Source: Trichomonas tenax (lineage: Eukaryota > Parabasalia > Trichomonadida > Trichomonadidae). From it: 64,000 nt of DNA. Where the stretch lies: contig JALKBU010000019.1 of the NCBI GenBank assembly GCA_023091735.1, positions 62,001-126,000 on the forward strand, written 5' to 3'. Of this stretch, positions 30,917 to 41,865 are shown piece after piece; the stretch's first letter is position 1; the number at the start of each line of letters is the position of its first letter. Under the pieces are notes generated by a model that was not told the origin of the DNA, made no database searches, and saw nothing but the letters and a program-made list of their open reading frames with translations. Made by a program: the position numbers and the translations under genes.

Positions 30917-31278
30917 TTCTACATTAATTATCTTATCTTTAAATACAGCATAATATATCAGATGATTTCAATGACTAATCATGTGTGTTCTAAACAATGA
31001 AATGCTGTAAAATCACTTCATGAGCATAGAACATTTTCATCAAAATCAAATATATCTTCGAAAATTAAACATTTCTAGTTTACTTCATCCAAAACAATAA
31101 AGCAACGGGCTTGGTGAACTATAAATGCTTCATTTCCCAAGATATTTAATCCTGAAAGATATATTTCATTCAGTATTGTAGGCATCGAAAATATGCGAAT
31201 AGTATATACTATAATTTTCGAGTTTGCAAGCATCCAAAGTCGATTTTCTATTAATTATAGTTAAGGACGGGGTCCAGG

Positions 31279-31351
31279 GTTTTGATAACCTTAAAGACAT
31301 TATATCTCTACTCAAAATCAGTAGAGAATAATTAACCCAGTATAGATGTAT
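31279..31351 (+). repeat. left terminal inverted repeat of the 31.3-32.6 kb element
   Basis: Matches the complement of 32525-32599 over about 73 bp with few differences, including TTTTGATAACCTTAAAGACA and the CAGTAGAGAATAATTAA segment. Confidence 0.75.
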
Positions 31352-32524
31352 AGTATATGTAGTAAAGTATATATGTATATATGTGTTATTAAACATTACT
31401 CCAAATCCACATATTTGCATTCGCATTAATTAGTCCGAGAGTATTTTTTCCATGAAAAATGTTAAAAAAAATTAAAATTATGATAACACAACACTGAACC
31501 TTTGTATATATATACTGTTATTATAACATATATACTCATTGCTGTGATATGTATATATATATATATGTGTTACCAATTCAACACAAATGTATAATGAAAT
31601 AGACTCTCAGTAACAAGTGCGACCATATTTTTCCCATAGAGATAGTATTCAGAGCTTGAAAATGGTATACCATGCATCAACTATCATTTCTTCATGATAG
31701 TGAATATACAAATTTAGTCTTTGAACAAGCTTTTGAAAATTGAATATATAATTTCACTTATGACGCAAATGTTAAGGTCATCAAGTATTGATTATCACTC
31801 AAAAGGAGGGATATCAGAAGATCTTACAGATATCAATGACCAAATAATCTGATATTTATAATATTTTTTTAGTTATCTGTTATTTATTGTGTACACGAAT
31901 TTTGCACATATAATGTAATATTTTCATCATTATTGGCACAGTTGAAAGCATACTTTTCTCGCTAAAGTTGATAAATTTCAACAAAAAACAACTAATAACT
32001 CAATACAGGAAGCTAACAATTCCGATTACTCTGCATATTTGCATTCACACATATAGCTCTAAGAATCTATATTGCGCTGGACTGGACTTTTCTCTTTACC
32101 CATGTTGTTGTTATGATATCTCACGACTTGGATAACAGAATCCAATAAAATCTAAATATGGTGTGGGGTAGTATCTCTTCTATCTACAGCCTAGATATGA
32201 CAGTCTGAAACAACATCAGTGTGGAGAAAAACGGCACACAAGCCGACGGTTTTGGCAAAAAATTGAGAGGACACAAGCAAAAATTGCATTTCGAAACTGG
32301 TGAGGTTTTAAATAAAACTTAAGCGACAGAATATCTTTGCTTAGTCCAAATGTAACAATTATCTCAAAGATTTGGCAAATTGTTAGGAATTGAAAATTAT
32401 TTATTTAATATTTTTTTCATCAACGTCAACACCAATCAATATGTATTCCAATCGATTTTTAAAGCTATGTATGCATCATACTTGAATGCTGACATCCAAA
32501 AGATACCACATATATACATATATT

Positions 32525-32599
32525 ATACATCTATACAGGTTTAATTATTCTCTACTGATTTTGAGTAGAGATATAATGTCTTTAAGGTTATCAAAATCC
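32525..32599 (-). repeat. right terminal inverted repeat of the 31.3-32.6 kb element
   Basis: Inverse copy of 31279-31351. It ends about 25 bp before the ATG of the small gene at 32625. Confidence 0.75.
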
Positions 32600-32624
32600 C
32601 GCCCCTAATTAAATTTTATTTTTG

Positions 32625-33081
32625 ATGCTCGAAAATCCATTTCTTGATCAATTACATGAAACAAAAGAGTGTTCACAGGAGTTACTCCTTCAGGCGATGA
32701 AGTTCAGAGAACTCATGCAGCAGCATAAGGCGAAACTGGACTCAGAGATCATCAAAGTTCAAGATGAAAACAAAAAAAAAACTGAAAGAAGATGTTTACA
32801 AAGAAGAGCAATGGATCAAATGCGTTGCAAATGGTATTGTCAATGAAGAAGAGTTCAAAGTTGCCATTCTTCAAGCTATTTGGGAATTGAGCAGATTCGA
32901 AGTAAATCTTAAAGAAATCTATGAAGTATGTGAGACTGTATTTGAATTTGCAGCATTCTTTGAAATTCTTGGCAATATTTGTGCAAATTCTGAATTCAGA
33001 GAAGCTTTCATTAGCGAAAACACAACAATTGTTGGTCAGCTTTATTTGAAGAATATTTTTTCTTTCTTTATTCCTAAATAA
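32625..33081 (+). pseudogene. hypothetical helical protein, one frameshift in a poly-A run
   Basis: The frame begins at ATG 32625 (MLENPFLDQLHETKECSQEL) and reads through DSEIIKVQDENKKK. At an 11-base A-run, 32772-32782, the coding sense moves to another frame, which continues as KEDVYKEEQWIKCVANGIVN and FKVAILQAIWELSRFEVNLK to a stop at 33081. Joined, it would be a helical protein of about 150 residues. A single-base change in the homopolymer explains the break, either as a real frameshift or a sequencing error. The TIR element ends just upstream, so the original 5' part or promoter may have been replaced. No family is recognised. Confidence 0.5.
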
Positions 33082-33112
33082 AAAATAGGAATATATTCAT
33101 TAAAACTGAAGT

Positions 33113-35422
33113 TTATGCGATCTGAGTATCACCCTTTGCATTGTCGATGAACTTATTCTCGACTTGCTTCACTGTAGCAAGAGCTGTCGAATAAATACCG
33201 AAATCAGAATGTTCCTCGAATAAGCATTGTTCGACAGTGATATGTCCACCGTCTGCTTGGATACCAACATGCCCATTATTCCTGAATGTGCAGCCAGTTG
33301 CGTTAAGCGATGAGCCGGTTTCTGAAGCAAGGCCAACTTCTCCGCAGTTAATAATTTCAGTCTCATTCATCACGACCTTTCCTCTTGGTCCAATAAATAT
33401 GCCGACTTTTTCGATATCTTTGATTGTTGATCTTGAGAATTCAGCAGATCCGTTTGTATGTACATAAACACCAACACCAGATACACATTCTGCAAGAACT
33501 GAGCCATCAAATCTCAAGTGCGCATCATTGCGTGCCTCTGCATGGCAATAACCACTCGCGGAGAAGTTGCATGACTCGAATGAAACAATGGACTTCTGGA
33601 ATGCAAGAATTGAAGAGCATCTCGTGTTATCTCTAAAGTTGCAATGCTCAAAGCTTGCTGATGTATCGTCATCGTGAACTTGAGCGCAGAATCCACTGCC
33701 TTGCTCAAATGTGCAACCAGAAAATGCAGGAGAAGCCTTTTCTGCAATTTCAACAGCAGCCTCTGTGTAATTTCTGAAGAAGCAGCCCTTGAAAAGCGGA
33801 CTTGCTCCAATAATGCTTGCACAAAGGCGTTCTGTTTTCATGAATTTACAGTTGGTGAAGCGTGGCTCTGTGTTACTGAAGATTGTAACTTCAATAGCTG
33901 CATTCTCAGAGAACTCGCAATCTTCGAAAACTGGAGCAGCAGAATCACCAATGATTTCGGCGCCAACCAAAGCATTGTTTGTGAATAAGCAATGGCTGAA
34001 CATAGCAGATGTTGAAGAAACAGTAACACCACCGCCATTGTTCTGTGTGAATTTGCAGTTTGTCGCTGTAACAGCAGTCAAATCTGAAAACTCAGCACCA
34101 TTTGATCTGCAGTTATGGACAACTGTCTGATCGAGGAGAACATCAGATTGTCCGATTGTTGCAATGCCTGGATCTCTGATTGAGCAAATGTCGCATCCAA
34201 TGGCGTTGAATCTTGCATTGTCAACAGAAACAGTTGTCAACTGGCATTGCCTTGCTTCAATGAAGCCATTTTGTGATGAAATAACTTTTCTCTTGAGCTC
34301 CAAGTTCTCGCAAAGCACTGATGCACCTGATATCGAGAAAATTGTGCATTTGCATTCTCCTGAAAGTTGGCAATTCTTAACCTTAATGATGCCTCTATTG
34401 CATGCTTCGATTAAATTGTCTTGATCAGAGTCATAGATGTGAGAATCGAAGATTGATACATCAGATTCGTTCTTAACAAGGATACACGACTGTGTGCAGT
34501 TACCAAGATTACATTCACTAACTTGGCAAAGACTTTCATCAATGATTAAAGCATTATCAACGATCGATTCGATTTTAGACTTGTTGAGTGTTAACGATGA
34601 CTTCTCTTTGATCATAATGCCTTTGTTGGTGAATGTGCATTCGTCAATTGTTGCATTAGAGTGACTTAAAGTGATTGCAAAATCTTCAGATTGCGTGAAA
34701 AAGCAACTTTGACAATTGATGTGAGAGGTTGCAGAACCATTGATGGTAGCGTTAATCTTGCAATTTGTGAGTTGCAATCGAGAGCTGTTCACATCAATTC
34801 TTCCATGACGAATATTAATATTTTCAAAGATGACATCGCCGCCATTTATCGTGAAAGATGGTGACTGAGTATCGAATACAACTTCACCATCACCGCGTAA
34901 TGTAACGTTCTTGGATATAATATACTTATTTTGATAAATGCCGGGTGTCAATACGATAACAGCGTCTGCTGGACAGGTAGAGAGCACTTGAGCGAGGCCT
35001 GGATTTGATGTCTCTGAAGCAGTAAAGAACTTCGTTGTTTCTGGAGATTGAAGTGGCAAACAAGGATGAACTTGAGTATCTTTGAAGAATTGAAGCGGTA
35101 ATCCAGATGAAATTGGCGGCGCGTGTCTGACCTTCTTTTTTTGAGTGTTGGATGTTTTATTTAATGCATCAATAAAAATAGAAAGGTCGGCATCGTCGTT
35201 TAGAGCTGCAGAATTGAACGTAGAAATCGTCGAAAAAGTCGATGTTTCGTACATATTGTTCAAAGTCGAGTCAAAACCATGAGATGTTGTGAAAAACGCG
35301 GCATCTGCGGTAGCAAAGTCAGATATAGACGCGTCACCAGCAACAGTGTTGATTGGAATGGTAATTGAGACATTTTCATCGAGCTGTATAAACTTCGCGA
35401 TTAATTCATTAAAATCAGCCAT
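33113..35422 (-). CDS. intracellular right-handed parallel beta-helix protein (769 aa)
   Basis: I start this at the ATG at 35420-35422 (MADFNELIAKFIQL); the frame is open five more codons to a TTG. After about 120 low-complexity residues, a pectate-lyase-like beta-helix fills the rest. It begins with a CPADAVIVLTPGIYQNKYII block that matches the NosD/FBXO11-type start, followed by roughly 25 turns of 22-25 residues such as FEDCEFSENAAIEVTIFSNT and ATGCTFRNNGHVGIQADGGH. There is no signal peptide or membrane segment, so a cytosolic role is likely, as in SHCBP1/FBXO11-type proteins; no F-box is evident. Catalytic residues of polysaccharide lyases are not apparent. It is convergent with the small gene at 33081 and lies 3' of TFIIB on the same strand. 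Confidence 0.85.
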   Translation of the reverse strand: MADFNELIAKFIQLDENVSITIPINTVAGDASISDFATADAAFFTTSHGFDSTLNNMYETSTFSTISTFNSAALNDDADLSIFIDALNKTSNTQKKKVRHAPPISSGLPLQFFKDTQVHPCLPLQSPETTKFFTASETSNPGLAQVLSTCPADAVIVLTPGIYQNKYIISKNVTLRGDGEVVFDTQSPSFTINGGDVIFENINIRHGRIDVNSSRLQLTNCKINATINGSATSHINCQSCFFTQSEDFAITLSHSNATIDECTFTNKGIMIKEKSSLTLNKSKIESIVDNALIIDESLCQVSECNLGNCTQSCILVKNESDVSIFDSHIYDSDQDNLIEACNRGIIKVKNCQLSGECKCTIFSISGASVLCENLELKRKVISSQNGFIEARQCQLTTVSVDNARFNAIGCDICSIRDPGIATIGQSDVLLDQTVVHNCRSNGAEFSDLTAVTATNCKFTQNNGGGVTVSSTSAMFSHCLFTNNALVGAEIIGDSAAPVFEDCEFSENAAIEVTIFSNTEPRFTNCKFMKTERLCASIIGASPLFKGCFFRNYTEAAVEIAEKASPAFSGCTFEQGSGFCAQVHDDDTSASFEHCNFRDNTRCSSILAFQKSIVSFESCNFSASGYCHAEARNDAHLRFDGSVLAECVSGVGVYVHTNGSAEFSRSTIKDIEKVGIFIGPRGKVVMNETEIINCGEVGLASETGSSLNATGCTFRNNGHVGIQADGGHITVEQCLFEEHSDFGIYSTALATVKQVENKFIDNAKGDTQIA

Positions 35423-35473
35423 AAAAAATTCTGACAAATAAATTTTTATTGCAATAAAACATATTATATCTAT

Positions 35474-36412
35474 TTATTTCTTACCGACTTCTTTAATAAC
35501 AGCTTCGACCTCAGGAACACGATTGCACTGCTCTTGGAGGCCAATTAAGTGCTTGTAGTAGTTCATAATAGTAGAAAGACCTTTTCCGACGACAGTGGCG
35601 ATGTCTTCATTCGACTTCTTGAGCTGAGGCTGCAATAATGAGTTAATATAAACGATAATAGCACCGGAGATGGAAGGTGGCTCTTTACCTTCGAATAACT
35701 TCCAATCTTCGACTTTCTTACCGAGAGCGAGGATGGCATCGCATATATATGGTGCGAATCCAAGTGTTTTCGCGTCGTGCTTTGCAAGTTCCGCGAATGA
35801 AACTGTGACTTTGAGAGCAGAGAGTTCAGAGAGACTCTTATACGTGTTGTCGAAGTCCTTCTTTGTAATTCCTTCGCATTTCTCGAGAATATCGTTCATA
35901 TCTCTTGATTGCTGGTTTTTAATGCATGAATAATATATGCAAACCGCATCAAGAGCCATTTTCTTCTGATTCTTGATCAATCCTGCTTGAAGAGCCTCTT
36001 TGTATATGTTTTGAGCTCCGTTAATAATTGGTTTGCTTAAATTAAGGTCATCTGCAAGTTGGGCTATTCTCTTCATAGCCTTCTTGAGAGCAACGAGCTT
36101 TGGGTCTTGAGTAATACGTCTGTTTGCATCGTTTAAGAGCTTTGATTGTTTAGATCCTGTTAATTGAATGCTTGTTCCGAGATCTGTGGCATTCTGATCA
36201 CCGGAAAAGCTTGCACGAGACTTATCCTTGACACCGTGTTCAACAGCGAAGTTACGATATTCAGATGTTTCATCATAAAGTGGTGTTTTCGAGCAAACGC
36301 CGCAAATTGTGCAAACAAGGAGGCCAGCCTTGTCGTTTACAATCATTGTTGGCTTTTTGCAGTGTGGACACTCATAAATGGACTGTACATTCTTACGGGG
36401 AAAAAAAGTCAT
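35474..36412 (-). CDS. transcription initiation factor TFIIB
   Basis: A 312-residue TFIIB. The N-terminal zinc ribbon has C15, C18, C34 and C37. It is followed by the B-reader region YDETSEYRNFAVEHGVKDKS. Two cyclin-like repeats come next, residues about 100-195 (KKAMKRIAQLADDLNLSKPI, ALDAVCIYYSCIKNQ) and 200-300 (FAPYICDAILALGKKVEDWK, PPSISGAIIVYINSLL). The length is normal for the family. TFIIB bridges the promoter-bound complex and RNA polymerase II, and trichomonads keep it although their core promoters are initiator-based. The gene has AAAAACTGACA immediately before the ATG. It lies upstream of the beta-helix gene, about 50 bp apart on the same strand. Confidence 0.93.
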   Translation of the reverse strand: MTFFPRKNVQSIYECPHCKKPTMIVNDKAGLLVCTICGVCSKTPLYDETSEYRNFAVEHGVKDKSRASFSGDQNATDLGTSIQLTGSKQSKLLNDANRRITQDPKLVALKKAMKRIAQLADDLNLSKPIINGAQNIYKEALQAGLIKNQKKMALDAVCIYYSCIKNQQSRDMNDILEKCEGITKKDFDNTYKSLSELSALKVTVSFAELAKHDAKTLGFAPYICDAILALGKKVEDWKLFEGKEPPSISGAIIVYINSLLQPQLKKSNEDIATVVGKGLSTIMNYYKHLIGLQEQCNRVPEVEAVIKEVGKK

Positions 36413-37459
36413 TTGTCAGTTTTTTTTTTAAAAATTGCTTTAAAAATTTTTGACATCTTTGAGCTGAACTATTTTTTTTCAGTTCAAACTTTTTGACCCA
36501 TTTACGAGCTATGTTAAGTATTCATCTTCTTCAGGAGTTCACTAATGGTGCCTGTTTTTTTGTCTTATGAACAAATTCCTGCACACTGAAAAAAGATATG
36601 CATACTCCTCAAATATAGAATTAATCGAGTGCAAATCGCTTTATATAAAAGAAAACAGTAAAGCTAATACCGATATGCAATAAAAAGAGAAATTGTTGAT
36701 TTATTGATATTCTTCTTCTGAACAAAGGAAATTATCACCCATCTATAAGGGTAAAAGTCTCCTATATAACTCAAACACTTAAAAAGGCAGGTTCAAAAAT
36801 TTATGACCAGGAATATTTAGTAATCATATTCATACTTTAGTTGATCATTCATTTGTATCCTTAGATTTTTTGTATTGAGCAATTTCGAGAGATTCCAATT
36901 CATCTGCAATGATGATGGGGATTTAAATGATTGATACTATTTCAGAACAATAATAAAATGTGAATGGTGGATATTACATTAACGCTATGCTCAATAAGAT
37001 ATTGAATATTTTCGAGGGGCTTCAATTCAATTGCAATTGATAATGGGGATTTATATCAAAATGATGATAAATTGTGAATGATTGATATCAAATCAAAAAG
37101 GTAATAAATGTCTTTTTGCTGTAAAAATGTTGTAAGAAGCGCAATATTGGTGTATGTATATAATTCTTATGATTATCATATGTTATATCAAAAGAATTGC
37201 TTAGAAACTTCGTCTTGAGTTTGATGTTTCATAAAACGAAAGAAAAATTATAAAGTCAATTGAATGATTGCTGAAATAACGAAATTTCAGGGAACTTAAC
37301 TTCGAATAAGAAAACTATATTTGGCAGATGCTATGATGTATGTAGGAACTCAGATTTGATGATGTATTGGATTACATTCATTATGATGAAGTTTTGAATT
37401 CAGATCTGAAAAAGTGCCAAATTTAATGTTTAATTACAACGCTGAGTTTTTCAATTAAA
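36413..37459. other. intergenic with a short local duplication
   Basis: About 1 kb. Two related segments, near 36880-36985 and 36995-37100, both carry TTTCGAG-like sequence, then CAATT...GCAAT and ATGGGGATTTA, followed by GTGAATG and GATAT. They form a degenerate direct duplication of about 110 bp. No gene is seen. Confidence 0.4.
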
Positions 37460-38394
37460 TCCATATTCATTTCGACTGTGTGCCACTTGATATTTGGAGG
37501 AAATATTATGGAAGTGAATTCAAAGGGTCCCCGATGCTTTTTGCTACAATTGTCAACCAAATATTACAAATAATGAATACTATGTCTATGCATCCCGGTT
37601 TATCAAAATAAACGGAAATTCCATTTCTATATCCCAAAATGGTATTAAGCTCATCCATTCGAACAGTATCTTTAATGAATGTTCATATGGAGCGATCAGT
37701 TTTTCATGCACAAGTTCGATAATCCAAAGATGTTTTTGAAGTTCTGGTTCTTCAGAAAGCACCTTTGGCCATTCTTACGTAGCATTTAATGCTCAATCCT
37801 CGCTTCCTAACATTGTAATTGAATCATCATGTTCACAATTCACTGGAGGAAGTATTTGGAGCATTTTTTATTTCCTGCTTGGAATCACTGGTCTTTATTC
37901 GGTAAACTCAACAATGAATAATGTTTAGCATGGATCTGGTTTTCAAAGTTATTCTCCTTCTGAGATCTCTATAACAAATTATTCTTATTTCTGCAATAAT
38001 AGCCAAAGTGGTTCATATGTCTTGTGGCATGAATCAGGGTCTTTTAGGGATTATTTTTGTACGTTTATAAATGATCCATGGAAATCTTCTTTCTCTGTTG
38101 CATTTAAAGTTTGGACCATCACTTAAAGTAGAAAACTGTACAATGATTGGAAAGTATGGTCCTACCAATATATTCAATATTACAGATGGTGGAAGTTTAT
38201 CAGCTTCAAATTGTTATATTGATGATTTAAGTAAAATTGGAAATGCAATAACTCAAAATATAAATAAAGCTGAAATTATAAATGATATAAATTTTGCATC
38301 TGGATATTGCAATGTAACTAGAATGCAAGTTGCTACCAATAATATTCTTTATGCAAACATTTTTATTAGATTTGGGATAATATTTTGTTTCTAA
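37460..38394 (+). pseudogene. right-handed beta-helix surface-protein remnant B
   Basis: In one frame from about 37545 the translation reads NITNNEYYVYASRFIKINGN, SISQNGIKLIHSNSIFNECS and GAISFSCTSSIIQRCF. Then come a TGA (37737-37739), an IESSCSQFTGGSIWSIFYF segment, a TAG (37927-37929), and further beta-helix-like units. After another stop near 38125 the sense moves to the frame ending at 38394 (VENCTMIGKYGPTNIFNITD). It resembles remnant A at 20.0-20.8 kb in repeat style. At least three breaks show it is dead. Confidence 0.5.
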
Positions 38395-39297
38395 CCTTTA
38401 TTTGATTTTTCTTATTAAGCTAATGAAAATACTAATTCAGAAACTTTTTCTTGCTAATCAATCTTATCTTAAAATATGTTATGAAAATGATCTCAATATA
38501 AGTTTTAATTTGCAATGCAGATTTGGTATTACTTGATTGATGTTCATTCGTGTGCATCAATTTGAAATTGAATATATACTAATTTTCATTCTGAAAGAAG
38601 GATTGATCTGAATTGTTAAAACATTGATAAAGTAATGATGTATTTATGAAGCGTTGGCCATGAAAAATATTCAAAAAAATCCTCGAATGTATTAACTCCC
38701 TTAAGAGTTATTAGACAAAGCATATATTTTAATATGATATAGATCTTAAGCAATTCTAAAATTATCCATGATCACAATACAAAAATAGCAATCTTTATTT
38801 CAAATATATTTGCCAAATAATATCATAGCATTGATTTTTAATTGCGCATAGCAATATTATTTTATATTCCATTAAATCTTTATTTAATATCATTTACATC
38901 CTTTGATATCAATCTCATTAATATTTTTCATTCGATATTTTACTATTATCTCATTTATCCAAGCCAAATAATATTGCTCAATGAATGCAATTATACCCCA
39001 TAAGTTTTCTGTGTAGAAAATATCAAATTTAGGGGTCGATAAGATTTAGCCCCTTTAATAAATGTCAAAAACAAAAAAATCTATGACTATGGCTTGGGAA
39101 TCAAGATGTGATAAATTTAGGACATTTCCTATATAATGGAAATGTCCTAGCTCAATATGTAAGAAATATTATCCGATATATAAAATGTCTGTCTTCCCAA
39201 TGTAAAAAATAACAGTGGGAATAGCAAGCACAGGCCCTATTTCTGGGTTTTCCGAATATTCTCTGGTTTAACTACAGATTAAACGTTCGAAATACCG
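38395..39297. other. intergenic, one perfect hairpin, otherwise nothing
   Basis: AT-rich, without coding frames. The only structure I see is the 12-bp hairpin at 39118-39149, listed separately. Confidence 0.45.
39118..39149. repeat. perfect 12-bp hairpin
   Basis: TAGGACATTTCC and its exact complement GGAAATGTCCTA are separated by an 8-base AT loop. Function is unknown; it is isolated and not followed by a T-run. Confidence 0.5.
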
Positions 39298-39737
39298 TCG
39301 GTTGGTTTTCAAGGATAACTAGGTTTTTCGAGGATAAGCTCAATTTCATGGGTCATATTCAAAATTAGGGGTTGCCAAACAATGGATGGAGGAACATATA
39401 AATAGGTAAAATTATTCCAAAATTTAATGAGTCCTCTAATTCAGCCAATATATCACTTTTGGTGAGGACTAGAAAGGTTGGGTTCGATTCAGTCATTAGA
39501 AAATATATTTTTTTAAATTGTATTTCTGTTAATAAATTCTATTTAACTCAATAAATACTATAACAGCAGCATATTCCTAATGTGAATTAACCAAAAATAT
39601 GGTTCAATAACAGTTTATTATCATTAAATTTAGTATTGAAAATTATACTTTATAAGTTTCATGCAAAATGATAAGTGTTCATTATCAGCCAACCAGAAAA
39701 TAAGTTTAAACTGCTTGCAAGTCATGTTTACAATAAA

Positions 39738-39962
39738 CAAAAATAACAAAATATCAAATCATAAAATTTTAATGATTTTCTTTTACATCAGGTATGGCTA
39801 TGGCTTAAGAAGGTAAAATCAGGAAATCACCAATCAGTGATTGTCGATCAAATACCTGAAATATTTGAGAGTCTTTCCATGTCAAAGATAGCTCATTTGT
39901 TAAATCTTCTCGAGATGCGGGAATAACATGCCATGGTTTGTCTCTCAATATCCATCGTTTTT
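39738..39962 (+). repeat. left arm of a perfect 225-bp inverted repeat
   Basis: Read base by base, I find no difference from the complement of 40350-40574. On the minus strand it encodes a frame ending at a TAA at 39805-39807. Confidence 0.85.
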
Positions 39963-40349
39963 TCTTTTTTAATTTTTTTCTCAATTCTTTTTGTTAATAG
40001 ACTATTTTGCACACCAAAACATTGCAAAAAATCAACAGTCAATTATATTTTTAATTTTGCCAACTTCATCACCTCTGATTTGCGATGTAATTTCATTCAA
40101 TCATAATTCATATAAACATGAAGGCATACATAGTATTCTTTATGTCATGTATCACTTAAATAAAGACACATATTGTGGCCTAGAAAAATCGAATAAAACT
40201 CACAGTTTGCCCCTGAAAAAAAGAGCGTTTTTTATCCCGTAAGAAGGAATATTTTTTTTAATTATAATTCAGTTTTATAATAACGTAAAGCGAATATAGA
40301 TTTTAGCACAAAAAAGTTAATAAGTCAGAAAAAATTGAACAAAAGAGAG

Positions 40350-40574
40350 AAAAACGATGGATATTGAGAGACAAACCATGGCATGTTATTCCCGCATCTC
40401 GAGAAGATTTAACAAATGAGCTATCTTTGACATGGAAAGACTCTCAAATATTTCAGGTATTTGATCGACAATCACTGATTGGTGATTTCCTGATTTTACC
40501 TTCTTAAGCCATAGCCATACCTGATGTAAAAGAAAATCATTAAAATTTTATGATTTGATATTTTGTTATTTTTG
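40350..40574 (-). repeat. right arm of a perfect 225-bp inverted repeat
   Basis: Exact inverse of 39738-39962. On the plus strand it encodes RWILRDKPWHVIPASREDLT and downstream residues to a TAA, the same frame as on the other arm. Confidence 0.85.
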
Positions 40575-40885
40575 ATTTTTTGAGATTACGTCGTTACTAA
40601 TGATAATTATTATGAACATACAAAAGTATTCAATTTCAACATTGCTAGCTCTATCATTATGATTTGTGATATTAATCCTATATTCCAATTTTCAGCTGAG
40701 AAAAAATTGAGGATAGCTATCCTCGAAAAACCTGATTATCCTTGAAAACCAACCGATGTATATCGATGTGTATATTTATAAAAGATATGATAATTACGAG
40801 CTAACTTTTATCAACTTCTAGTGATAATATAATTAAACCACGAATTTTTTTGCGAAATATTCTGAATCCTGAAAATTGCGTTTTG

Positions 40886-41107
40886 TTACATCGCTTTGAA
40901 GGATTCCTGGATGTCAGAAAGGGCGATATCCTCGAATTCCTGCACCTTTCCTGGATCAACATCATTTGGAGATTCACAAACATGATTTGGTGCTTTAACT
41001 TGCTCTGATGGTGGTCCTTCCTTCTTAGATGGCTCTGGTAAGTTCTCCAGAATGATAGGAACTGCATGTTCCGAGTTCTTAGGTTCAACATCAGCCTCTT
41101 TACACAT
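40886..41107 (-). CDS. small acidic hypothetical protein (73 aa)
   Basis: From the ATG at 41105-41107 the product begins MCKEADVEPKNSEHAVPIIL and is rich in Glu, Pro and Lys, ending QEFEDIALSDIQESFKAM. Codon use and composition look coding. The same frame stays open up to an ATG at 41266, which would give 126 residues, but the added part is rich in aromatic and basic residues and looks less real. No family is recognised, and it may be a gene fragment beside the TIR element. Confidence 0.35.
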   Translation of the reverse strand: MCKEADVEPKNSEHAVPIILENLPEPSKKEGPPSEQVKAPNHVCESPNDVDPGKVQEFEDIALSDIQESFKAM

Positions 41108-41865
41108 GGAGATAATTTGTGACGATAAACGTACGGATACTACGCGAAGTTTCCAGTTTTGGATGTGTAACACAAAATAAAGCTTAATTTCGTGGTAAAT
41201 ATAGCGTTTTCCATGTGATTCGAAATATTTTCCGAATTGTTTTTGATTTGGGCATTTAATATACATTTGATTTTATATTTTGATTCCAGGCGATTTCGGT
41301 TTGTTATCGGAAGAAATCAATTTCTCGATATTATTAACTTTTGTTTAGCGATGTAAAACAAAAGAATAGTGATGCATGGCCTTGGTTTAGTGATTTTATG
41401 GATTTATCCATTGAGGTAAGATATAATAATTTATTTTGCAATAAATTATTACTACAAGCACTCACCATCTAAGTAAATGGTTTTATGATCACAAGTTATT
41501 TATAGGATGAGTTACATTGGATGTTTAAAATAAAAATATCAAATATGAAAATGAAATATAACATTTGGATCACATTAAGTAGCATTCAATTACGTAAATT
41601 TCTATTCTTTTGCTAATTTTTAAATATCAATCATTGTTTACATATTTATTAATTAAAACAATCGAAATTTAAAATGAATATTGCTATATTTCAAAAAGAA
41701 TAACATGATAAACTTCAATATAACTAGATATGAAATTTCCATATATCGATTTTGGTAAAATGTTATTTGAATCATCAAATTTCATGGAGAAAAGTTTTTA
41801 AAATATGACACTTTTATAAAATAAAAAGGGGTAATTGGTGAAAGGCCCTGTTAAATAATAAAACA
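41108..41865. other. intergenic, nothing recognised
   Basis: About 0.75 kb of AT-rich sequence before the TFIIIC-like gene. I see no clear copy of the motifs found before other genes. Confidence 0.45.

Larger units (their letters stand above)
31262..32612. mobile_element. TIR element of about 1.35 kb without a transposase frame
   Basis: Two inverted copies of about 73 bp or more bound this segment: 31279-31351 and 32525-32599. Each contains GATAACCTTAAAGACATTAT and CTCTACTCAAAATCAGTAGA or its complement, with near-perfect identity. The outermost bases are GC-rich (GGGGCGGG-like) but less well matched. The interior is AT-rich with TA microsatellite runs and has no long open frame, so this looks like a non-autonomous or decayed DNA transposon. 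I could not fix a target-site duplication by eye. Confidence 0.6.
39298..40756. mobile_element. TIR element of about 1.46 kb containing a large perfect palindrome
   Basis: Outer inverted repeats of about 48 bp: 39298-39346 begins TCGGTTGGTTTTCAAGGATA and continues with AGGTTTTTCGAGGATA; 40704-40756 is the complement with a few differences and a short indel. Inside lies a perfect 225-bp inverted repeat around a 387-bp spacer. No intact transposase is seen, but both palindrome arms carry the same open frame (KPWHVIPASREDLTNELSLT, stop after DFLILPS), which may be the tail of a lost transposase. The element is likely a decayed or non-autonomous DNA transposon. Confidence 0.55.

Noticed and set aside
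31356..31570. TA-rich microsatellite stretches as a CRISPR or tandem array.
   Set aside because: These are simple TATATG-type repeats without spacers of regular length; no CRISPR structure is expected in a eukaryote.
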